Source: Lojkania enalia (Eukaryota > Ascomycota > Dothideomycetes > Pleosporales). Taken from it: DNA of 64,000 nucleotides. Below, in pieces: positions 56,962 through 64,000 of this stretch (positions are counted from its first letter, which is position 1; every line of letters starts with the position of its first letter). Location of the stretch: positions 405,196 to 469,195 of the forward strand of contig ML986585.1 of NCBI GenBank assembly GCA_010094045.1, given 5' to 3'. Both the position numbers and the translations under genes were made by a program. The notes under the pieces are model-generated. The model was not told the origin of the DNA. It did no database searches and saw only the letters and a program-made list of their open reading frames with translations.

Positions 56962-58122
56962 GAATTGTCTATGAAGGGTCTTCATGCCTTGATAAACTAG
57001 AGCTATCTACCGACGATGAAAGCGTTTTAGACCTAAACCCAGCATCTACTTCTCTCATGTCAATTCCTCTTGAAGAAGTTCTTGGAGTGCATCGTACACT
57101 TGATCAAATACCTACTCCCTCCAGCAATCTCAGCAAGCGCCGGGAGAGAAACTCAAGGCTCCATGGGAAGCGACAAGATATCCGTTGAATTATTGACTCT
57201 ATTTCTTTGTCTCAGACTTCACACCGAGCGCTATAGTCAGGGTGACACCGCCGCACTCCGCCGAAAATATGATCCTGCGGAGCCTTGTACTGAAGATTGA
57301 GATCCATGGGAATTAATCGTAGACATGACAGAGTTGAATAATTTCCGTCGAGCAGTCCGAGAGGAAGTTCAGAATCGGCGCAATATCCTGAAAGAAATGG
57401 GCGTCGATGGCAAAAACGTTGAAATAGGAAAATGAGATAGTGCTCGACTCCATAATAATATTTATAATCTAGTAGTAGATGCTATCGTGAATAGAAAGGA
57501 CATAATGAGGCTAGGAGAGAATACCTTGGAAATCTGAAATAAGTGGCTGTTAGAGACTATTGAGTATGGAGACGGACTTTAGACTAGAATATCCTTCAAG
57601 AATGGGATTGGGTTCCCCTAGGAGTCTAAGCATGACCACTACGTGGTGGATTACATATTGCAGATGACTGGATTGGAGATAAATAAATATCTGCATCATG
57701 ACGAATTTAGGTTTGATAGCTCTCGATCGGAGGAGAGGAAGGCCGACGCAGAGGAACATCCAACTAGGCTCGGCCCAAAGAGCAGAAATTCTAAAAACTT
57801 CCTAGGGGAAAATATCGAGATTGAAAGATATCCAGAATCCATTAATTTCAAATTTTTCCTACTTTACCAGCCAAAGGAGTAGCTAGATTTAGTTTCTGAG
57901 GAACTTGACTTATAAACTTCGGGGAAACAATATGAAGAGGCTTGTCCAAATGCTGTTTAAGAGTATTTCCAAGACTTAATTGCTGTACCGGGCGCAGATT
58001 ATCGAATCCTAGGGAATTATGTCGCGTATCAGGGAGCATCAATTGCTGAGGCAAATATTGATGTATTGAAGGAGGGTAAGTGGCCTGCTTCGGTAGAAGC
58101 TGGCGATGGCGAGACTATATAG
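56962..58122 (+). pseudogene. Decayed protein-coding gene with at least eight in-frame stops
   Basis: From about 57070 to 58122 a single reading frame gives continuous, non-repetitive protein-like sequence: DPWELIVDMTELNNFRRAVR, EEVQNRRNILKEMGVDGKNV, HYVVDYILQMTGLEINKYLH, IERYPESINFKFFLLYQPKE, YFQDLIAVPGADYRILGNYV. It is interrupted by TGA at 57298, 57433, 57535, TAG at 57580, 57619, 57880 and TAA at 57913 and 57958 before a terminal TAG at 58120. Upstream (56962-57190) another frame reads ELSTDDESVLDLNPASTSLM, so a frameshift or intron lies near 57190-57240. Several stops would be single C-to-T changes from CAG or CAA, compatible with repeat-induced point mutation. I do not recognise the family. 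Its last 34 codons and 3' flank recur at 33401-33548. Confidence 0.75.
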
Positions 58123-58169
58123 GCCTAAAAAACAGACCAACTATAATAGGATAGTAGAAACATGTGACA
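58021..58169 (+). repeat. Dispersed repeat copy B (3' end of the decayed gene)
   Basis: 149 bases matching 33401-33548. Includes the final 34 codons of the decayed gene and 47 bases downstream (AGGCCT...CATGTGACA). Confidence 0.85.
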
Positions 58170-59118
58170 AATTAAGATATTTCAAATAAGTATAAGTCAT
58201 TTTGCAAATCCTTCATTCTGTTTTTTTTTTTTAAAAGGAAGGGAGAAATTAAAATAAAAATAATAATAATTGTGACGGGAATTTTGGCAAGTCTACCGAG
58301 CTGTATCAGATATCGTCGTACGATATCACGCTGTATATCAGATGATATACCCCTTTTCTATGTACATAAATATGGTCTGCTAGCCATCCTCAATCAAGCG
58401 GCTCAGTTCCTCATCTCCCTCCCTGAGACAAGAATTGCCTCTCACCACAATAATAATAATAATACGACCGCGATCTCAAGTATTCGCAAGGAGTTAATCG
58501 GGAGAGCAACTCTAGTTCACGAAAGCTGGGCTTACATCCCTCGAGACGTGGAAGCGTGGAGAAATTGTCAACCTACTTAGAAGAGGGCATGCAAAGTGAT
58601 ATTAGAACTGCAGAATGGAGACAAGGCTATGAACGACTACGGACATAGTTCTTCGGGGTCGATGAGTCATAAAATATTAACTCAAAATGGAATTGCATAG
58701 TGAAATAGGAAAGTATTCACAATACAATAAAATTGGCTGTGAAGTATTTTGTATGGTCAGTTACTTAAGAAATGATCACTATAAAAGTCTATAGTCGTAT
58801 GATCTTAATTCCAGACAAGACCGAATCAACAAGTCGGTTTTTAAAACTTTATGAAGACACAGACTGTCATTCACGATAAGAATAGCTACCATCTTTCAAT
58901 GTTCTCCTTTCATTCAATTGCGCTATTTAACCTTCAGAATGCAAATGTTCGGATTTGTTCCAACAAGCCTTATGAATTCCAGCATTTCTTCACATTAATA
59001 AAATACACGGCATCATCATAAATCTTTGCTACAGTACACTCGCAAAACACCGTCGTCAACCTCGAACCAGCACCCAGATTTCGCCTTCTGAACCAAGTGG
59101 TTCATTTTTCTAGCCGAT
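58170..59118. other. AT-rich region, no intact gene
   Basis: About 950 bases with AATAAT-type runs and a T12 run near 58222. A plus-strand frame at 58272-58580 (FYVHKYGLLAILNQAAQFLI, RATLVHESWAYIPRDVEAWR) lacks an ATG and could be another gene fragment. Confidence 0.4.
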
Positions 59119-59637
59119 ATGCCGTTCATAATCTACCCTCCCACTCCCTATAGTGATCCTACACGCCTCTACAATATCTACCTTCTCGATTCAAATACTT
59201 CTGTTAATCGCGTTATTGTAAAAGATTGTCGTGACTGGGGCTGGCATGTGGAATATTGGGAGAATAGCCCTACCCGACAAAACGAACCGAGGAAGCATAA
59301 TAAGCGAGGAACGGATAAGCTGAGCATATGGGAGATTTGGCAGAAAGAGCACGGGAGAAGAATCCTTGAAAAATATAACAAGCGGCAAGGAATAAAATCA
59401 CCTAAACAGAGATTCAAGGATATTGGAGATTGGTTATTGGGTAGGAGTAAACCATACGAGGGGGGGGGTTTAAAGGGAGAAGAGTGTTATACCAGGGTTT
59501 CCAGCAAGCAAGAAACCGATAATCAGACATGCCGAGTAGCCTTTAATGGACAAATGCCATCTCATAGTAGAGATCACCAACACACGTTCGACAGCCCTAA
59601 CGACCGCAGTCCACATACCGATATCGATTCCGACTAA
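59119..59637 (+). CDS. Small hypothetical protein, 172 residues
   Basis: Single exon from ATG 59119 (MPFIIYPPTPYSDPTRLYNI). The leader before it contains CGTCGTCAACCTCGAACCAGC, compatible with a normal 5' end. The sequence is Lys/Arg-rich in the middle (KHNKRGTDKLSIWEIWQKEH, KYNKRQGIKSPKQRFKDIGD) with Trp-rich patches (DWGWHVEYWEN), and a Ser/His/Asp-rich end. A run of nine G lies at 59460-59468, where an indel would shift the frame. No family recognised; possibly lineage-specific. Confidence 0.4.
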   Translation: MPFIIYPPTPYSDPTRLYNIYLLDSNTSVNRVIVKDCRDWGWHVEYWENSPTRQNEPRKHNKRGTDKLSIWEIWQKEHGRRILEKYNKRQGIKSPKQRFKDIGDWLLGRSKPYEGGGLKGEECYTRVSSKQETDNQTCRVAFNGQMPSHSRDHQHTFDSPNDRSPHTDIDSD

Positions 59638-60724
59638 GGAGATACCACCCCTAGAAATGAAGAAAATTTATTAGCTGAGGAGCTGTGTACTACTAGCGCA
59701 CGCCTGATCTAGGTGACTGGGTTTCTTCATTCCCTGAACCAGAACAATTTGCAGACGGGGAATTATACATACATTCAACTGCCACGAGAGCCACTTGTAG
59801 GGCTTAGAGCATCATACTTGATTCCCGCACTTCCGATTCAAAAATCATAATAAAAATTCAATATATCTTCTGTACCGCACTATGCTTTCACCTTGCGGCC
59901 ACCTTTTGATTCTATCGACTGCAGCCCCCATCCACACCAGACCTCTCAGTATATCCTTCCATGCCGTCAATCTCTGGTTTCTCAAAGACCCTATAATACT
60001 GTCTCATACAGCATTGTTTTCTATCCAATAATTCGGAGGCTCTCCAGAAACGCAAATTTCTCGAAGTCTCAGTAGCGCTCTCCAAGCGTCGTTGTAAGCC
60101 AGTATATACTCAAAATTCCAATGAAGATAGCGAAGCTCAAATGGCACGATGTTATCTTGGGGCAAGAAGATCGAGAAGCGTGTGTTTGCGTGATAGAGGC
60201 GATATGGGATTTCGTATGGGTTAGAGTGGAGATGATAGCCATATTATTGGGCATGCTCTAGATCTAAAAGCTCTATTATTGAGGGGAATGCGCCATTGTT
60301 TCGAAGTCTTTATATTGGCGGGTGGTCATATTCAAACAACTAATGAATTTGAATAAAATAACACAGTGGCTGTGATGAACCTCTACGTATACTATGTGAT
60401 GAATTGTCATTCTGTTAGAAAATGCTCAGTCACTTTCTTACAGTAGGGGCACATCAATACCTCACGTTCTCGGAAGGACAGCAAAATATATCACATTATT
60501 AGATGTTGTGTACGTCGACATGTGTTCCTAGTGCTACGCACGATACACAATGTTTTCCAGCTAACCCTCAATATCTTACGTTATTTAGATCCAACAAAAA
60601 CGCAAGCATTTGATCAACAACTGTGCAACCCATGATACATTTAGTATATCACACCCATTTCTCTAAGTCCAACTTTTACTATCAAACCCAAAAAAAATGA
60701 CATCATGACCCCCAAACCACCAAA
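59638..60724. other. AT-rich region, no supported gene
   Basis: About 1.1 kb; short frames only (for example 59893-60075 plus, 60069-60254 minus), no motif. Confidence 0.45.
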
Positions 60725-61810
60725 ATGCTTTACTTCCTCTGCACGCCCTAAGGCCGCTTTGTCTGCAAAACCTCGGACCTGACAATCACTAGCTACCTCC
60801 GCGACTTAGCTTAGAAACTAAAACGCATCGAAGCCGACTACAAAATCTCCAACTACATTACCCGATCATCGTATATTATTAAGATGCCAGACGGAGCAGT
60901 TCGTACTCAATTGAGTACTGTCGAGACTCATGATCTCATCGAGGGCAACGACGTGACTCAGGATATGAGAATGTTGTTGAGTAGAGATCACGGGATACGT
61001 AGTCCAGATTTCTGGTTCTTCGGGGGTTTGACAAGGCCAATGCGACTCGATCACAATGTTGATTATCGGTACATGAATAGGCAATGAATCGAAGCATTTG
61101 AGTCGATCTCACGTATTCTTTGAACGCAGTTCTAAAACGTGCATTGGCCAAAGAGACATACAAGTGACATACGTATCAAATATTGATCTATCAAAAGTGA
61201 AAGACAATACTCCTACTCCTACATTTATCCGCAAATCGATCAACTTACCAAGCCTTCAAAACGCTAACAATATAGGTCTCTAGTAGCATTTTCATACTTC
61301 CACCGCACCCCAAAATATCGTAACCCCTACTACACCAGCCATGACATCCTCCTCCCCGAAGATCTATACAATCCACCTCCCCACCATCTCCTTCCGTTCT
61401 ACATTGTAGAAACTGCCGCCCTCTCCGACCCCGACATCCGGCGCATCATCGACGCGCCCTCCGAACTCTCACGACCTCCTCTAGAACAAATCTAGGAAGA
61501 AGGATACGTGCTGGGGAATGGTGCTGCTTGCAGGATACTCATACTCAGCCAACCGAGAATTCCTCGCTGCATCCTCAAAGCGAACTCAGAATGGGGGGGA
61601 TATTCCACACACTCTCTCAAACCCCGAGTTAAGTCTTTTGGACGAACAACCGTGGGTCGATGCCGCGTTTGCGAATCGGAGGTTGCGGTTGCGAGGAAAG
61701 CGGGTAGCGTCATGGGGCTTGTGGGGATCCCCCGGGGGGGTGGGGGTTTGAGGAGACGAGGGATGATTTGCCGAGATATGTGGAGGCGCCGCCGTATACA
61801 GACAGCTGTA
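60725..61810 (+). pseudogene. Decayed protein-coding gene with stops and frameshifts
   Basis: ATG 60725 opens MLYFLCTP, then TAA at 60749, then GRFVCKTSDLTITSYLRDLA, then TAG at 60812, then KLKRIEADYKISNYITRSSY and RDHGIRSPDFWFFGGLTRPM, ending at a TGA at 61085. A second part from about 61315 reads KYRNPYYTSHDILLPEDLYN, HHLLPFYIVETAALSDPDIR, then TAG at 61492. It continues in shifted frames with NPELSLLDEQPWVDAAFANR and GFEETRDDLPRYVEAPPYTD. A frame change near the G-run at 61731-61747 would account for the last segment. Overall this resembles a formerly intact gene of about 350 codons. I do not recognise the product. Confidence 0.6.
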
Positions 61811-62761
61811 AATAGGGTTTGATAGTCACCAGGTCGGCTTCTTGTTCGAAAGCATGTATTCATAATGATAATGGAAGACTCATGTGCCAGATTTTGGGAT
61901 AGAACGCATTCATATCGAGCCCCTAGCTGCCACACCCCTAAATGGTGACCGCAGTTTCCTATATACTGCCAATCTTCCTCCATCTCAAGAAATGCAAGAG
62001 AATTTTCGCTCGTCTCTGAATTCCTACTCTTCGTTACAACCTCACCATTAACCCCAAAAAATCGATAGAGGGTATTGAGTATTGCGATAGGTGACCTGAC
62101 GGTTTCTTACAAGTTTTAATCGGGCCACTAGAATATTACCATGGACATTGCTCGCCAACCTGCCATTCACGACGTTCTCCAAGCACACTAGATACGAGAT
62201 CAACTGCACAAATCCCATCGACAGAAAAAGAAAGAAGTTTAGACTTATCCAAGGATCAACATTTCGTATCGATTCCACTCTCTGTAACAACCCCAGGTCA
62301 AATATACATAATCCCGCTCCAAGCCACCTACCATCAAAAGTAGAGACGCCAGGAAAAAAATAAAATAAAATAAAAAAAATAACACAGACAGACAAGACAC
62401 CAAGCCCCTTGCCCAGCGCCATGCTTACCAAGTACTTTTGCCAGGGAAGCATTTAGAAAAAAAAATAGAAAAAACGCCCCCCATGCCATCCAATTTCCAT
62501 ATTGGAAGATCCAGTGCCGAGAATCCCATCGTGATGTCGTAGCCAATTTCCTGGTAAAAGATTGATAGATGTAGCCAAGAAAATATAAGAACGAGTAGAG
62601 TGAGCAAAAGAGTAAGACCTTAGTTAAATGGGACGCCAATAGAAACCAGCCATTTTGTAAACGTAAGAAAAAATAAAAATAAAAATAAATAAATAAATAC
62701 CATCCATGTCCTCTACCACGCTTAGGCGAACGATACGACAGCCATGCTTTTTAAATTTTTG
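61811..62761. other. Intergenic region before SreA-type gene
   Basis: About 950 bases, A-rich with AAATAAAATAAAATAAAAAAA near 62358 and AAATAAATAAATA near 62684. Minus-strand frames here contain hydrophobic stretches but no consistent gene. Confidence 0.45.
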
Positions 62762-64000
62762 TCAGTCATCTAACTCTTTAAGCTCTCTCTCCTTCCGCTC
62801 CCACTCTTCCTTCATTGCCTCAGCCTCACGGCGTAGTCTCTCCCGTTTAGCGGCCTTGTCTTCTTGCTGTGTGGTTGTTGGTTTCGGTCTTGGTGAGGTA
62901 CCTCTGGTCTGTCGCGACCTCGTCGACAGCGAGGGATCAATGTTAGAGTCTTGTGTTGTTGGAGGATTAAGGATAGAGGATATGGTACTGCCACGGGTAG
63001 GTGCTGACAGCTGAGAAGGTGGGGCCTGTTGTTCTGCATCCTCGCCTTCGAGAGTTGCACTCAGGCTCCGTTTCCGAGGCGAAGGCGCAGAGGGCTGTAG
63101 TGAGGGTGTAGAAGGGGCTTGCACATTTGTTGAAGCATTACGATAGTAGTGCGTAAAGTCTACAGCTGGGGGACCACGCGGCTCTACGGATAAGCGCTCG
63201 GTCGTTTCGATAGCAGTAGTTGGGTCGGGGGACGCGGAGCTATCGGCCCTGGGAGTCTGAGTTGCGCGCTGCCGAGGTGAATAATTCGCAATCGATGTGG
63301 CACCCTGAGTGCTGCTGTCCGTATTGGCGGGCACGACCCGTTTACGACGTTTAATTTCTTGTTTCTTCATCGCGACAGGACGATGAGTGCCGTGGAGCTT
63401 GTAGTAGAGACCTATAGCAATACTTAATAAGCGATAGAGGCGATAGAGGCAGCATGGTACGACGTACCACAAGCATTGCAGATAGTATGTCCGGCTTCAT
63501 CTCTCCTCCATAGAGGTGTGATGGTGGTTCCACAGTTCTGGCAAGCTGGAATTACACTTGTCCCAGCTGCAGCCGCTTGACTAGACCCTTCGCCACCACC
63601 AGCAGTCGACTCTGATGGCGCCGACGTAGCATTGGCTTGAGCAAGGGCAAATTGGGCTGTCTTGGAGACGCGATTGTTATATGCGGGACATCCATTACAC
63701 CCCTGCTGGCCTCCAGTGCCATTACACCTACCACCACCGGGGCATGTTCCGGCGGCTACCTGGTCAGCACTGACGTAGACCGCGCCTCTCGGAGATGCGG
63801 CGACATTAGCAGGAGAAGCGCTTCTATCATGGCTCTGCCCTGGCGCGGGGCTCTGTTGAACTTGCAAAATGGGTTGAGGTTGGACGTTGCGCTTGAGATT
63901 TGTTGGACGAGACTGATTTCGCGCCTTCAAATATAAGCCGCAAGCGTTGCAAATCGTCTCGCCAGTTGGCGAGCGGCGCCACAGCGGCGTCCTCGTTGTG
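62762..64000 (-). CDS. sreA: SreA/SRE1-type GATA factor, siderophore and iron-uptake repressor (3' part)
   Basis: Minus-strand exons >64000-63468 and 63411-62762; the 5' end lies outside the window. The first visible residues are [20 protein letters not shown] then [12 protein letters not shown], the second half of zinc finger 1. Next is the diagnostic Cys-rich linker of iron-responsive GATA repressors ([20 protein letters not shown], four Cys). Finger 2 is [20 protein letters not shown] then [20 protein letters not shown], split by the intron after the fourth Cys. The tail has a basic [10 protein letters not shown] stretch and ends in a coiled coil ([20 protein letters not shown]). In other ascomycetes this protein represses siderophore synthesis and reductive iron uptake when iron is sufficient, with the linker cysteines sensing iron. 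No siderophore gene is seen in the window. Confidence 0.94.

Noticed and set aside
61492..61983. Minus-strand frame of 163 codons
   Set aside because: Overlaps the plus-strand decayed gene, starts in unrelated sequence and shows no motif.
1..64000. CRISPR arrays, bacterial operons, rRNA or a biosynthetic cluster
   Set aside because: No regularly spaced direct repeats, no rRNA sequence, and no polyketide, peptide or terpene synthase motifs were seen; gene content is eukaryotic fungal.

Overview
This is a nuclear genome window from a filamentous ascomycete (Pezizomycotina). Evidence: short introns (about 45-130 nt) with GT...CTAAC/CTAAT...AG signals, a SreA-type GATA iron regulator, a DUF6594 membrane protein, GPI-anchored and small secreted proteins, and decayed Fot1/pogo transposons. 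Leotiomycetes is my best guess, with low confidence. Gene models were spliced by hand from reading frames and splice signals. No homology search was run, so names rest on recognised motifs and family knowledge.

Layout. 1-24 kb is gene-rich: NUF2 (kinetochore, cut by the left edge), a large basic Ser-rich conserved fungal protein, a mitochondrial-type thioredoxin (with an assembly gap in an intron), a PAN-like GPI-anchored wall protein, a 12-cysteine small secreted protein, mitochondrial ribosomal protein uS12m, an F-box-like protein, a secreted GH18 chitinase, NMD3 (60S export), and a short ATP25 gene divergent from NMD3. 24-32 kb holds an eIF4E-transporter-like protein and URB1/NPA1 (60S biogenesis). 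33-41 kb is gene-poor, with a DUF6594 protein carrying an extra membrane-anchored C-terminus, a tiny secreted peptide, long empty stretches and a short dispersed repeat. 41-48 kb has an F-box-like gene, a GH79 glycosidase, a small hypothetical gene and an SNG1/DUF3533 membrane protein.

48-62.7 kb is an AT-richer accessory tract. It contains a palindromic Fot1/pogo relic flanked by TA dinucleotides, a Zn(II)2Cys6 regulator directly next to it, and at least two decayed protein genes full of in-frame stops. The 3' end of one is also present as a dispersed copy 24.6 kb away. The window closes with a partial SreA-type two-finger GATA factor (siderophore repressor).

Functional themes: ribosome biogenesis and translation (NMD3, URB1, uS12m, eIF4E-T), cell wall and secretion (GH18, GH79, GPI protein, two small cysteine-rich secreted proteins) and regulation (SreA, Zn2Cys6). 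There is no sign of an operon or a biosynthetic cluster. The most unusual items are the palindromic transposon derivative, the duplicated pseudogene tail, a chitinase with a GC-AG intron beside a 14-nt exon, a second GC-AG intron in URB1, the DUF6594 fusion, and the ATP25 that ends after its RsfS-like half.
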